Part shown: one piece after another, positions 33,810 to 43,119 of the stretch
Layout of the letters: the number at the start of each line of letters is the position of its first letter
Position numbering within the stretch: the stretch's first letter is position 1
Assembly (NCBI GenBank): GCA_050260375.1
Contig: JBLNCA010000005.1
Span: forward strand, 12,049 to 76,048
Length of the DNA: 64,000 nucleotides
Origin: DTFZ01 sp050260375
GTDB lineage: Bacteria; Bacillota; Clostridia; Christensenellales; SZUA-584
Direction of reading: 5' to 3'
Notes under the pieces: generated by a model
Seen by the model: only the letters and a program-made list of their open reading frames with translations
Told to the model about the DNA's origin: nothing
The model's database searches: none
Position numbers and translations under genes: made by a program

Positions 33810-34808
33810 ATGATACGTTTTGAAGGATATGAGAGAAGGATAAAGGGCATAGAAGCCTGCATGAAAGAATACGGATTTTCGAGCCTCGAAGACGTTGAAA
33901 GCTGCTGCCGCGAGCGCGGTATCGATGTCGGCAAGATAGTCAGGGGCGTACAGCCCATAGCGTTCGACAACGCAGTGTGGGCGTACACGCTCGGAGCGGC
34001 GATAGCGATAAAGAAGGGCTGCAAGGTAGCCGCCGACGCCGCGGAGGCGATAGGGATAGGCCTGCAGGCGTTCTGCATACCCGGCAGCGTCGCCGACCAG
34101 AGGCAGGTAGGCCTTGGGCACGGCAACCTCGCCGCAATGCTGCTGCGCGATGAGACGGATTGCTTCTGCTTCCTCGCGGGCCACGAGTCGTTTGCGGCCG
34201 CCGAAGGCGCGATAGGCATAGCGAAGACTGCCAACAAGGTAAGAAAGAAACCGCTGCGCATTATACTCAACGGCCTCGGCAAAGACGCGGCATACATAAT
34301 ATCGCGCATAAACGGCTTTACCTATGTAGAAACGGAATACGACTACTCAACCGGCGAATTGAAAATAGCCTTTGAAAAAGCGTTCTCGGAAGGCGAGCGC
34401 GCAAAGGTTAAATGCTACGGCGCGGACGACGTAAGCGAAGGCGTCGCTATAATGCGCCACGAGGGCGTCGACGTTTCGATTACGGGCAACTCGACCAACC
34501 CCACAAGGTTCCAGCACCCCGTAGCGGGCACGTATAAGAAATGGGCAATTGAGAACGGCAAGAAGTACTTCTCCGTAGCGTCGGGCGGCGGCACGGGCCG
34601 CACGCTTCACCCCGACAACATGGCCGCGGGCCCCGCTTCTTACGGCATGACGGATACTATGGGCAGAATGCACGGCGACGCGCAGTTCGCGGGCTCGTCC
34701 TCAGTGCCGGCTCACGTTGAAATGATGGGCCTTATAGGCATGGGCAACAACCCGATGGTGGGCGCTTCGGTAGCGGTAGCCGTCGCGGTATCGCAGGCGC
34801 TGCAATAA
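33810..34808 (+). CDS. GGGtGRT family protein, unknown function
   Basis: A 332-residue soluble protein of the GGGtGRT family, named for the motif seen here as SGGGTGRT near residues 259-266. Other conserved parts are GVQPIAFDNAVWAYTLGAAIAIKKGC, GLGHGNLAAMLL, FCFLAGHESFAAAEGAIGIAKTANKVR and the glycine/alanine-rich C terminus. The glycine loop suggests phosphate or nucleotide handling, but no reaction is known. AGGAGG precedes ATG 33810. It is coupled to the NifU-like gene, so a role in Fe-S or sulfur metabolism is inferred. Confidence 0.85.
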   Translation: MIRFEGYERRIKGIEACMKEYGFSSLEDVESCCRERGIDVGKIVRGVQPIAFDNAVWAYTLGAAIAIKKGCKVAADAAEAIGIGLQAFCIPGSVADQRQVGLGHGNLAAMLLRDETDCFCFLAGHESFAAAEGAIGIAKTANKVRKKPLRIILNGLGKDAAYIISRINGFTYVETEYDYSTGELKIAFEKAFSEGERAKVKCYGADDVSEGVAIMRHEGVDVSITGNSTNPTRFQHPVAGTYKKWAIENGKKYFSVASGGGTGRTLHPDNMAAGPASYGMTDTMGRMHGDAQFAGSSSVPAHVEMMGLIGMGNNPMVGASVAVAVAVSQALQ

Positions 34809-34831
34809 GTCTCGTTAACAATCAGTGCTAA

Positions 34832-34862
34832 AAGCCGCAGCTTGACTGCGGCTTTATTATTT
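34832..34862. terminator. bidirectional terminator between GGGtGRT and crh
   Basis: Perfect AAAGCCGCAG / CTGCGGCTTT with CTTGA loop and T-rich flanks on both strands, serving the two convergent operons. Confidence 0.85.
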
Positions 34863-34909
34863 ACTTAATACGGAGACTGGCTATAATAATCCTTTATGAA
34901 TGCGGTCCG

Positions 34910-35167
34910 CTACATCTCGGAGTTTACGAGCTTTTCGAGCGCTTCTATCGCCTCGTCCTCGTCCTTGCCGTTAGCGAATATGAATATCTTTTCGCCCTGT
35001 TTTACGCCGAGCGACAGCACTCCCATTATGCTCTTTGCGTTTATCTTCTTGTTGCCCTTCTCCACAAAAATGAGCGATGAATACCTGCTAGCTACCTGAA
35101 CAAACATAGCCGCGCGCGACGCCCGAAGCCCGTCTTCATTCTTGATCACGAGTTCTTTTGCCTGCAT
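34910..35167 (-). CDS. crh: HPr-family protein Crh (no active-site histidine)
   Basis: An 85-residue HPr-like protein. The phosphoenolpyruvate-accepting His15 site, normally GxHARPA, reads GLRASRA, so it cannot be phosphorylated there, while the regulatory serine region NAKSIMGVLSLGV (Ser46) is kept. That is the pattern of Crh, which when phosphorylated on Ser46 acts with CcpA in carbon catabolite repression and not in sugar transport. Its position right after whiA, four bases from its stop, is the same as in Bacillus subtilis and supports the name. It is the last gene of the long minus-strand run. Confidence 0.85.
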   Translation of the reverse strand: MQAKELVIKNEDGLRASRAAMFVQVASRYSSLIFVEKGNKKINAKSIMGVLSLGVKQGEKIFIFANGKDEDEAIEALEKLVNSEM

Positions 35168-35171
35168 GATA

Positions 35172-36101
35172 CTACCCCCTTGTAGTTTTTAGTTGCTGCG
35201 CAATACTGTTAAGCTTCCTCAACTTATGGTTTACTCCCGATTTTGAAGGGGCTCCAAGATAAGCGGTGAGTTCTTCCAGCGTTGCGTCGGGGTTGTTCAT
35301 CCTTGCTTCCGCGACCTCCCGCAGCCCCGCAGAGAGCTTATCAAGCCCTAAATGCGTCTGTATGTATTCTATGCTTTCCCGTTGCCTAAGTGATGCGTTG
35401 ACTGTTTTTGAAAGATTGCCCGTCTCGCAGTTGACTTTCCTGTTGACCGTGTTTCTGACGCTCTTCATTATGCGGATGTTCTCTATGCTGAGTATCGAAG
35501 AATGTGCGCCCATCATAGTGAGCAGTGTAACGATAGGGTCCCCTTCTTTGAGATACACCACGAACGTCCTGCCGCGGGGTATCATCTTTGCCGTTACACC
35601 CAACTCTTTAATAATATTCAACAGACCCGATGCAAATTCCTTTTGTCCGCAAACAAATTCCATATGATACCGCTTTTCGGGGTTGGTTATCGACCCGCCG
35701 CCCAAAAAAGCCCCGCGTAAAAAAGCCACCTTGCAGCAGCGGTTCCTGACAAACGACGAGTCTGCGGCAAAGTTTAAACCGTCCTCGCCTATAAGGCGCG
35801 CGTCCAGCGCTACCATGCGCGCGTTTGCCTCATCTATAAACAGCGAATATATATGGTTGCCTTTAAGCGGATTCGAATGCATCTCCATGCGGGCGTGTAT
35901 GCCGTACAAGCGCTTTAACAGCAAAAACGCCCGGCGCGCAACCGCCGCGTTCTCGGTATCGAGCCGCAATGTAAACATGCCGCCCGATATGTTTATCGAC
36001 CCGGCCGTATGCAGCATCGCGGATAGCTCCGCGAGTTCGCAGCATTCGTCGCCCGGCTCGACTTTGCATATTTCTCCTTTGGCGACCGACGAAAAAGACA
36101 T
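35172..36101 (-). CDS. whiA: DNA-binding protein WhiA
   Basis: WhiA is a conserved Gram-positive protein that influences cell division and chromosome segregation (sporulation regulator in actinomycetes). The 309-residue product joins a degenerate LAGLIDADG homing-endonuclease-like N-terminal part (RCCKVAFLRGAFLGGGSITNPEKRYHMEF) to a C-terminal helix-turn-helix (LREVAEARMNNPDATLEELTAYLGAPSKSGVNHKLRKL). ATG 36101 shares a base with the rapZ stop and follows AGGGAGGA, so it is translationally coupled; the longer upstream frame lies inside rapZ. Confidence 0.95.
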   Translation of the reverse strand: MSFSSVAKGEICKVEPGDECCELAELSAMLHTAGSINISGGMFTLRLDTENAAVARRAFLLLKRLYGIHARMEMHSNPLKGNHIYSLFIDEANARMVALDARLIGEDGLNFAADSSFVRNRCCKVAFLRGAFLGGGSITNPEKRYHMEFVCGQKEFASGLLNIIKELGVTAKMIPRGRTFVVYLKEGDPIVTLLTMMGAHSSILSIENIRIMKSVRNTVNRKVNCETGNLSKTVNASLRQRESIEYIQTHLGLDKLSAGLREVAEARMNNPDATLEELTAYLGAPSKSGVNHKLRKLNSIAQQLKTTRG

Positions 36102-36973
36102 TATTCCTCCCTGATCACCGATTCTTTCTGTATGTCCCTGTGCTCTATGCTTACGCGGTAGCCCTGCGATTTGAATATGCTGTAAAGCTCTTCCGCCACC
36201 ACCACGCTCCTGTGTATGCCGCCCGTACACCCTATGGCTATTACAAGCTGCTTTTTATCCTGCTCGAGGTAATAAGGCGCTATATAGTTCACGAGCTCGC
36301 TTACCTTTTCTATGAACACTTTCGTCCTCGGGAACGACAGCACGTAATCGCGCACCGCCTTTTCCCTGCCGTTGTGCTCGCGCAGCTCCTCCTGATAAAA
36401 CGGGTTGGGTATAAACCGCATGTCGAACACAAGGTCGGCGTCTATCGGTATGCCCCTTTTATACCCGAACGTAGTCACGGTGATGAGTATGCCGGTTTCG
36501 CCTTCGTCGCTGAATAGCTTATCCATCACCTCGCCAAGCTTTTTGACGGAGTATGTGGACGTGTCTATCGTCGTATTTGCCATGTCCTTAAGGCTTCTTA
36601 GCATGCCGCGCTCCAGCGTAATTCCCGTCGTCACCATTCCGTCTTTGGACATGGGATGCCTGCGGCGCGTCTCCTTGAACCTCTTGACTATGGCTTCGTC
36701 GCTCGCGTCGAGGAACAGTATGCTGAGTTCTACGTTTTTCATATTCTTAAGGGCTTTTATAGCGTCGAATATGTCCTCGAACATATCGCCCATGCGGGTG
36801 TCCACAACGGTAGCCGCCTTTGCTATATGCTCGTTTCCTACGCACATTCTGGCAAATCCGGGTATAAGCTTGGGAGGCATGTTGTCCACGCAGAAATAGC
36901 CCATATCCTCAAGACGCTTGAGCGCCTGGGACCTGCCCGCGCCTGAAAGCCCTGTTACTATTACGAATTTCAT
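36101..36973 (-). CDS. rapZ: RNase adapter / nucleotide-binding protein RapZ (YvcJ)
   Basis: A 290-residue protein with Walker A GLSGAGRSQALK at residues 8-19, FCVDNMPPKLIPGF, and the C-terminal CTGGIHRSVVVAEEL phosphate-binding block typical of RapZ/YvcJ. In Gram-negatives RapZ guides RNase E to GlmZ; in Firmicutes it binds GTP/ATP and affects competence and envelope precursors. ATG 36973 follows GGAGGG and starts one base after the PHP gene stop. The rapZ-whiA-crh order is conserved in Firmicutes, though yvcK, usually between rapZ and whiA, is missing. Confidence 0.95.
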   Translation of the reverse strand: MKFVIVTGLSGAGRSQALKRLEDMGYFCVDNMPPKLIPGFARMCVGNEHIAKAATVVDTRMGDMFEDIFDAIKALKNMKNVELSILFLDASDEAIVKRFKETRRRHPMSKDGMVTTGITLERGMLRSLKDMANTTIDTSTYSVKKLGEVMDKLFSDEGETGILITVTTFGYKRGIPIDADLVFDMRFIPNPFYQEELREHNGREKAVRDYVLSFPRTKVFIEKVSELVNYIAPYYLEQDKKQLVIAIGCTGGIHRSVVVAEELYSIFKSQGYRVSIEHRDIQKESVIREE

Positions 36974-36974
36974 G

Positions 36975-37679
36975 TCATCCCTCCCGGGCGTTCGCAATCT
37001 GCCTTATACTAAGCCCCGCTTTTCTTGCAAGCGCGAGCGCCCTTGTAACTCTTCCCACGTCCTGCGGCCGGTGCGCGTCGCTCGAAATTACAAACCTTGC
37101 GCCCTCCGAAGCCGCCGCGTTTATATCTTCCGCCGAAAGATCGGGGTGTTTCTCGTTTATCTCAAACAGCGTGCCGTAATCGGCGCACGCCCTTCCGAGC
37201 ATCCTGTAATCTACCGGAACGCCGTAGCCCGGATGCGATATTATGTCTATGCGCCGCTTCTGTATCGCAAACATATAGGCGTCCGTTATCGCTTTTATAT
37301 GCCCGAAACACTTTCCGGTAAAAAAAGTCCACGCAGTCTCTATATCTATCGGAAGCGCAGACTTATGGAACCCGAGTATCAGTATGTCAAACCTGTAGCC
37401 TTCCGGTATGTCGGCGCTGCCGTCAAGACCGGTAAGGTTCAATTCCAGCCCCGACTTTATATCGATGCGTCCGGCATAACGTTTTTTCGCGGCTTCTATC
37501 GTTTCAATATACTGCCCGAGCCGCCCCTTTTTTATGCCGTACGCGAGGTTCGCCGTGGAGTGGTCCGTTATGCCGACTGTGACAAGGCCTGCTTTGAGCG
37601 CCGCTTTAACGTTGTCGTCCACGCCGCCCGTGCCGTGGCTGAACACCGTATGCGTATGATAATCCGCAGTTAGTTTCAT
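36975..37679 (-). CDS. PHP-domain phosphoesterase
   Basis: A 234-residue PHP-family metallohydrolase of the YcdX type: metal-ligand motifs DYHTHTVFSHG at residues 6-16, GITDHS, GLELNL, ISHPGYG and SSDAHRPQDVG in the order expected of a trinuclear-metal phosphoesterase. The substrate is not known; homologues act on phosphate esters such as histidinol phosphate. It overlaps the end of murB by four bases (ATGA) and is followed by rapZ after one base, so it is embedded in the operon. This PHP-rapZ-whiA arrangement is common in Clostridia. Confidence 0.88.
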   Translation of the reverse strand: MKLTADYHTHTVFSHGTGGVDDNVKAALKAGLVTVGITDHSTANLAYGIKKGRLGQYIETIEAAKKRYAGRIDIKSGLELNLTGLDGSADIPEGYRFDILILGFHKSALPIDIETAWTFFTGKCFGHIKAITDAYMFAIQKRRIDIISHPGYGVPVDYRMLGRACADYGTLFEINEKHPDLSAEDINAAASEGARFVISSDAHRPQDVGRVTRALALARKAGLSIRQIANAREG

Positions 37680-38581
37680 AGCTCGCCCACTACCTTAACT
37701 TCCGGCTCCAGGGCGACGCCGCAGTAGTCATACACCTCTTTGCGCACTTTTTCGATAAGCGCGAGTATGTCTTCCGGCGCGGCTCCCCCTGTATTTATTA
37801 TAAACCCGGCGTGCTTCTCTGAAACCTGCGCGCCGCCTATCGTAAGCCCTTTTAAGCCCGCCTGCTCTATAAGCGCCCCCGCATAGCACCCTTTTGGACG
37901 CTTGAACGTGCTGCCTGCGCTCGGGTATTCGAGAGGCTGCTTCTCTCTGCGCCGCCTGTTGAACTCCGCGAGCTTATTTAAGCTCTCTTCCTTATTGCAC
38001 GGCTTTAGCTTAAGCTTTACGCCCGTAACGATGTACGGCGTTTTTCCGAGCATGCTGCACCTGTATCCGAACCCCATGTCGCACTTCTTTACCGCAAGCT
38101 CTTCGTCTCCCGACACGAGGTACACTTCTTCCACAAAATCGCCCGTCTCGCCTTCGTACGCGCCCGCGTTCATGTATACGGCGCCGCCCAATGTGCCGGG
38201 TATGCCGCCCAGGAATTCCGCGCCGCCCAGCCTGCGGTCAATCGCTTCCCTTACCAGCGACGCGAGCGGCGTGCCGCTTTTAGCCGTAACGTACTCGCCC
38301 TCAAACTTGGCGCCCGCAAAGTTGTCCGCAAGCTTTAATACGACACCTCGTATGCCCTTGCTCGTAACAAGCAGGTTCGTGCCCCTGCCCATTACGAACA
38401 GCGGGCAGTCATGCTCTGCCGTCACATTGAGCGCGTGCTTTATCTCGTCCGCGCAGGTTGGCAGCACCATTATATCAGCGGGCCCGCCCGCCTTGAACGA
38501 CGTATGCAGCGCCATGCTCTCGCCCAGCCGGACGTCTTTTATTCTTTCTGATAACGCTTTTGCTATTCTGCCGGTCTCCAT
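37676..38581 (-). CDS. murB: UDP-N-acetylenolpyruvoylglucosamine reductase MurB
   Basis: MurB uses FAD and NADPH to make UDP-N-acetylmuramate, a committed peptidoglycan precursor. The 301-residue type II enzyme shows HTSFKAGGPADIMVLP, GRGTNLLVTSKGIRGVVLKL, GAEFLGGIPGTLGGAVYMNAGAYEGE, the catalytic serine region YPSAGSTFKRP and the C-terminal KHAGFIINTGGAAPEDIL. ATG 38581 lies 65 bases after the uvrC stop with no terminator between, so it is likely in the same transcript. Cytoplasmic. Confidence 0.96.
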   Translation of the reverse strand: METGRIAKALSERIKDVRLGESMALHTSFKAGGPADIMVLPTCADEIKHALNVTAEHDCPLFVMGRGTNLLVTSKGIRGVVLKLADNFAGAKFEGEYVTAKSGTPLASLVREAIDRRLGGAEFLGGIPGTLGGAVYMNAGAYEGETGDFVEEVYLVSGDEELAVKKCDMGFGYRCSMLGKTPYIVTGVKLKLKPCNKEESLNKLAEFNRRRREKQPLEYPSAGSTFKRPKGCYAGALIEQAGLKGLTIGGAQVSEKHAGFIINTGGAAPEDILALIEKVRKEVYDYCGVALEPEVKVVGEL

Positions 38582-38646
38582 ACATCCCCCGGTAATTTTT
38601 ACATTTACAGTCTACAATACGGCAACGCAATTTACAACACTCAAGG

Positions 38647-40479
38647 CTATTCGCCGCGGTCGGCCTCGAAGTATTCCACGACCGCCCTTGCCGAGCGCAC
38701 GTCCATGCCCTCTACACTCAATATCTCGTCAAAACTCGCTTCCTTTATGTCCCCTATCGTATCAAAGTGCCTTAGCAGCGCCTTCGCGCGCGCTTCGCCC
38801 ACGTATGGTATCTTAAGCAGCACTGAGTCCTCCACCTTTTTCAACCGCAGCCCCCTATGGTACGTGATCGCGAATCTGTGCGCCTCGTCCCTTATGCGCG
38901 TTAAAAGCTTAAGCGCGTTGCTGTCCCTGTCCAATATAACGGCGTCGCTTCTGCCCGGCACGAACACCTCCTCTTCCCTCTTCGCAAGGCTTATAATAGG
39001 CATATCTTCGAGCCCCAATGAGGCTAGCGCGTCGTACGCCGCGTTAAGCTGCCCTTTGCCGCCGTCCACGACGATGAGAGACGGCATCGTCTCAAACCCT
39101 TCCGACTGCTGCAGGCCGCGTTTTAATCTTCTGGTCAGTACCTCGTTCATAGAAGCGAAATCGTCCGCGCCCTCCACGGTCTTTATCCTGAAACGCCGGT
39201 ATTCCTTCTTGTCGGGTTTACCGTCCGTAAACACTACCATAGACGCCACGGAGTCCGTACCCTGTATATTCGATATATCGTAGCACTCCATGCGGTTTAT
39301 GTCGCTCTCGATGCCGAGCGCTTCTTTCAGCTCCAAAAGCGCGCCTTTGGTGGCGTCGTACTCGCGCTGCGCCTTTGTAAGCCTTCTTGTCAGCGCCTCT
39401 TTTGCGTTGGAGAGCGCCATATCGACAAGCTTTTTGTTGTCTCCCTTCTCGGGCACACGCAGCTGCACCTTGCTTCCGCGCTTCTCGGTCAGCCACCGCT
39501 CTATCAGCTCTTTTTCCGCCGGCTCGACGTTTACGTAAACCTGTTTCGCTATGCCGCTCACCGACGAATAATACTGCTTTATCAGGTAAGAGAGCACGTT
39601 GCTTTCGCCTTCGCCCGCACACTTCATGAAGAACCGTTCCATATAGTTAAGCTCGCCCTTGCGCACGAGAAACATCTGCACTACCGCCTCGTCGTCCTGC
39701 TCGTACACCGCGAAGACGTCCTTGTCGTTAAGGTCGGGGAAGCCCGCTTTCTGCTTCTCGAACAGCGTGTGCAGCGACCTTATCCTGTCGCGTATCACCG
39801 CCGCTTTTTCGTACTCCATGTTGCGGGAGGCCTCGTTCATCTCCTCCTCGAGCTGCTTTTCCAGACCCTTGTAGCGGCCCGAGAGAAAATCGGCTATCTC
39901 GTCTACCATGCGCTTGTATTCATACTCCGAAACTTTTCCGGCGCACGGTGCGAGGCATCTGCCCATCTCGTAGTTTAAGCACGGCCTCGACTTCTCCGTT
40001 CCCGTTATGTCCTTTTTGCACGTGCGTATAGGGAACATCTTCGTAACGGTGTCGAGTATTTCATGCAGCATATGCGATGCAATATAAGGCCCGTAATATT
40101 TCGCGCCGTCGTTCTTTACGCGCCTTGTAACGCACACTCGCGGGAACCTCTCGTTATAGTCTATTCTGATGTACGGATAATGCTTGTCGTCGCGCAGCAA
40201 TATATTGTAGTACGGGCTGTAGCGCTTTATCATATTGCATTCAAGTATAAGCGCCTCTATCTCCGTATCGCACAATATATACTCAAAATCCGCGACTTCC
40301 GATACCATTGCAGCGGTTTTGGGGTCTTTTTTGTTCGGGCTGCGGAAATACTGGCTTACCCTGTTTTTGAGCGCGACCGCCTTGCCTACGTATATTACCT
40401 TGCCCGACGCATCCTTCATCATATAGACGCCGGGCGTCTTCGGAAGGTTTTTAAGCTTGTCCTCTAATACTTCGTTCAT
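38647..40479 (-). CDS. uvrC: excinuclease ABC subunit C
   Basis: UvrC makes both incisions in nucleotide excision repair. The 610-residue product has the N-terminal GIY-YIG nuclease (GVYMMKDASGKVIYVGKAVALKNRVSQYF), a Cys-rich segment, the UVR helix region, the central RNase H-like nuclease (MECYDISNIQGTDSVASMVVFTDGKPDKKEYRRFRIK) and C-terminal helix-hairpin-helix motifs (IPYVGEARAKALLRHF). It starts one base after the transpeptidase stop, an unusual coupling of DNA repair to wall synthesis genes, though uvrC-murB neighbours are common in Clostridia. Confidence 0.97.
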   Translation of the reverse strand: MNEVLEDKLKNLPKTPGVYMMKDASGKVIYVGKAVALKNRVSQYFRSPNKKDPKTAAMVSEVADFEYILCDTEIEALILECNMIKRYSPYYNILLRDDKHYPYIRIDYNERFPRVCVTRRVKNDGAKYYGPYIASHMLHEILDTVTKMFPIRTCKKDITGTEKSRPCLNYEMGRCLAPCAGKVSEYEYKRMVDEIADFLSGRYKGLEKQLEEEMNEASRNMEYEKAAVIRDRIRSLHTLFEKQKAGFPDLNDKDVFAVYEQDDEAVVQMFLVRKGELNYMERFFMKCAGEGESNVLSYLIKQYYSSVSGIAKQVYVNVEPAEKELIERWLTEKRGSKVQLRVPEKGDNKKLVDMALSNAKEALTRRLTKAQREYDATKGALLELKEALGIESDINRMECYDISNIQGTDSVASMVVFTDGKPDKKEYRRFRIKTVEGADDFASMNEVLTRRLKRGLQQSEGFETMPSLIVVDGGKGQLNAAYDALASLGLEDMPIISLAKREEEVFVPGRSDAVILDRDSNALKLLTRIRDEAHRFAITYHRGLRLKKVEDSVLLKIPYVGEARAKALLRHFDTIGDIKEASFDEILSVEGMDVRSARAVVEYFEADRGE

Positions 40480-40480
40480 G

Positions 40481-41872
40481 TCAATACCCGAGGTCTATTG
40501 CTCTGGATAGCACGCTCTTCGCGGCGGGCGCGGCGTTTGAGCTTCCCGCTCCCGCCCTCTCCATCACAACCGCGATGGCAAGAGGGTGCTCGTCCTCCTC
40601 TATGAAACCTACGAACCATGCGTTTTCGCCGATTTCGCCGTTTTCAAGCTGCACCTGCGCGGTGCCCGTCTTGCCCGCTACCGTAACGCCCTTTATTCTC
40701 GCCTTTTTGCCCGTGCCGCTCTTTACGACGTTTACCATCATGCTCTTAAGCTTATCCGTATTTTCGAGCGGAGTCGCCGCGACGCTGGGAGTAAGGCTGT
40801 GCGTCGCTGTTCCCCCGTTTGATACATTAAGCAGCAGCTTGGGCTCCATCATCACGCCGTCGTTAGCTATGCACGCCGCTATCATGCACGACTGAAGCGG
40901 CGTTATCAGGTCATGGTGCTGGCCGACTGCCGACCACGCGAACTCGTTGTCGCTGCCGCCCGTTTCATATACGCCGTCTTTCATTACGACGTCGCTGAAC
41001 ATCGTCTTCCTGTTATAAAGAAACTTTTCCGCCTCGGCCGCAAGCGTTCCATTGTCCATAACAAGTGCCGCTTCCGCGAAGTAGACGTTGCACGAGTGCA
41101 CGAGCGCGCTCTCCAAATCGACGTCGCCGTGCTCGCCGGTGCACGCTATGTTTTTGCCGCCTATATCCGTGCTGCCCGCGCACGTCGTCTTAAAGCCCTC
41201 GTTGCCGCTCTCAATCAGCGCCGCGGCGGTTATCAACTTGAAAGTGCTGCCCGGAGCGTACAGCCCCGAAAACGCCCTGTTTACAAGCTCGCTGGTGCCG
41301 CCGCCCTCCTGAAACTCCTTCATGTCCGCCGGGTCGAACGACGGAGACGACACGCTGGCGATTATCTCGCCGGTCTTGTAGTTCATAACGACTATCGCGC
41401 CGTCGTGGCCGCCCAGCGCATCCATGGCCTTTTGGCAGAGCTTTGAATCTATGGTCAGCTTTACGTCGCCGCCCTTGCGCTGCTCGCCCGAAAGCAGCTG
41501 CGTTATCTGCTTTATCGTATCCAGCCCCTGGCCGTAGAGGTATTTTGAATATACAGTCTGCGCGCCGTAGGAAAGCCCGTATTCGTCGCCTATTATGTGC
41601 GCTATCGATTCGCGCAGACCCTTTCCGTCTATGTATTCGCGCTTGCCGTTCTTTGTAAAAAGCAGCTTGCGCCCCGTCCTGTCCAGTATGTCGCCAGCCG
41701 CTACATTCGTTTTCATGTTCTGTATGCGCGGGTTGTAAGGCGTAGCGAACCAGCGCTCGCCGTACACTACGTTGACGTATCCCAAATATACAATGAGCCC
41801 GGAAAACATGATTATGAATACAATCAGCAGCGCCGTTATGTTCCTGCGCAGCACATTCTTCTTTTGTTTCAT
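40481..41872 (-). CDS. penicillin-binding transpeptidase (PbpA/class B PBP-like)
   Basis: A 463-residue D,D-transpeptidase that crosslinks peptidoglycan outside the membrane. N-terminal membrane anchor at about residues 13-33, a short dimerisation region (GDILDRTGRKLLFTK) and the transpeptidase domain with STFK (active Ser near residue 207), HSCN and KTGTAQ (near 401). The small size and partner FtsW/RodA gene match the PbpA-type class B PBPs that pair with a SEDS glycosyltransferase. It overlaps the upstream RodA-like gene by four bases. Confidence 0.93.
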   Translation of the reverse strand: MKQKKNVLRRNITALLIVFIIMFSGLIVYLGYVNVVYGERWFATPYNPRIQNMKTNVAAGDILDRTGRKLLFTKNGKREYIDGKGLRESIAHIIGDEYGLSYGAQTVYSKYLYGQGLDTIKQITQLLSGEQRKGGDVKLTIDSKLCQKAMDALGGHDGAIVVMNYKTGEIIASVSSPSFDPADMKEFQEGGGTSELVNRAFSGLYAPGSTFKLITAAALIESGNEGFKTTCAGSTDIGGKNIACTGEHGDVDLESALVHSCNVYFAEAALVMDNGTLAAEAEKFLYNRKTMFSDVVMKDGVYETGGSDNEFAWSAVGQHHDLITPLQSCMIAACIANDGVMMEPKLLLNVSNGGTATHSLTPSVAATPLENTDKLKSMMVNVVKSGTGKKARIKGVTVAGKTGTAQVQLENGEIGENAWFVGFIEEDEHPLAIAVVMERAGAGSSNAAPAAKSVLSRAIDLGY

Positions 41873-43119
41873 AGCACTTCGCCTCCGGCCGCCGTTATCT
41901 TTCGCTCGTCGCGCTCTCCGTTTTTAACGGCGACGCCCTCTATCATGCCCACAAGGCAAAAGCACGCGACCAGCGAGCTACCGCCCGCGCTTACAAACGG
42001 CAGCGTAATGCCGGTAAGCGGTATCAGCTTTATTACGCCGCCTATTATTATGAAGCACTGCAGCGACAGCATGCAAGTCGCGCCGAACACAAGCAGCGCG
42101 TGGAATCTGCTGCTCGCGTTCATAGCTATCAGCATGCCGCGTATTATAAAAGCGAGATATAAAAGTATTATAATTATGCCGAATATTATTCCGAATTCCT
42201 CGCACAGCGCCGCGAATATGAAGTCGCTGGCGTTGACGGGCACGGCTTCAGGGTATCCAAGTCCAAGCCCCGCGCCGAACGCGCCGCCCGCCGCTATCGC
42301 GATGAGCCCCTGCACTATCTGGTACCCTTTTGTCGTATAATGCGCCCACGGGTCCTGCCATAGCACGACCCTTGCCTTAACGTGCGGAATTATAAAATAG
42401 CTTGCCACCGCGCCCGCGCCCGCTACGCCCAGCCCGGCTAATGTGAGCAGCGTTCTGCCCGTGCCCGCGAAGAACATCACAAGGAACGTGCCCGCGAACA
42501 GCAGCGCGCCTCCCAAATCGTTGGACAGCACAAGCACTATTACGCAGAGCCCCACGTATACCGCGTAAACGGCGGAAGCAAAGCGCCTCCTCTTTTCCGC
42601 GAAGAAGTAAGCCGAGGCTATTATAAACAGCACTTTGGCTATCTCGCTTGGCTGGAAAGACACCGGGCCCAGCTTAACCCAGTTCTTCGCGCCTCCCACC
42701 GGAGACGCGAACAGGAACGTAAACACCAGCAGCCCGAGCGATAGCGCCATGAACACGTAGTTGAGCTTTCCGAAGTTATGCGAGCTCTTTATCACGGCCA
42801 CCGCTATAAACAGCGCGGCGCAGCCTATCGAGAGCCATATGAGCTGCTGCACCGCTTCCTCCATGTTGAGCCGCGAGAGCATCACCAGCCCCACGCTCGC
42901 CAGGAACAGGCAGATGACGAGCGTTATCCTGTCCACGTGGCGGAAGATTACCGCCATGAGGTTGTATGCGAGCAGCTCGAGCAGCGCGGCGCCCGCGCCG
43001 AGCGCCAAAACGTCGGCGTTAAGCGCGCCGTCTTTAAACGCCAGCAGCCCGCAGCCGGACAGCAGGAAAAGTATCGTAAATACGAGGAGCGCTCCCGCCC
43101 CTTTTCTTTCGAGTACCAT
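41869..43119 (-). CDS. FtsW/RodA/SpoVE family SEDS protein
   Basis: A 416-residue polytopic membrane protein of the SEDS family, peptidoglycan glycosyltransferases that work with class B PBPs. It has about ten to twelve helices and the conserved VKLGPVSFQPSEIAKVLFI segment, VLSNDLGGALLFAGTF, YQIVQGLIAIAAGGAFGAGLGLG and GVIKLIPLTGITLPFVSAGGSS near the C terminus. Coupled by overlap to the transpeptidase downstream and to the FHA gene upstream. Context suggests the RodA/PbpA elongation pair; SpoVE-type function in spore cortex is possible. Confidence 0.93.
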   Translation of the reverse strand: MVLERKGAGALLVFTILFLLSGCGLLAFKDGALNADVLALGAGAALLELLAYNLMAVIFRHVDRITLVICLFLASVGLVMLSRLNMEEAVQQLIWLSIGCAALFIAVAVIKSSHNFGKLNYVFMALSLGLLVFTFLFASPVGGAKNWVKLGPVSFQPSEIAKVLFIIASAYFFAEKRRRFASAVYAVYVGLCVIVLVLSNDLGGALLFAGTFLVMFFAGTGRTLLTLAGLGVAGAGAVASYFIIPHVKARVVLWQDPWAHYTTKGYQIVQGLIAIAAGGAFGAGLGLGYPEAVPVNASDFIFAALCEEFGIIFGIIIILLYLAFIIRGMLIAMNASSRFHALLVFGATCMLSLQCFIIIGGVIKLIPLTGITLPFVSAGGSSLVACFCLVGMIEGVAVKNGERDERKITAAGGEVL

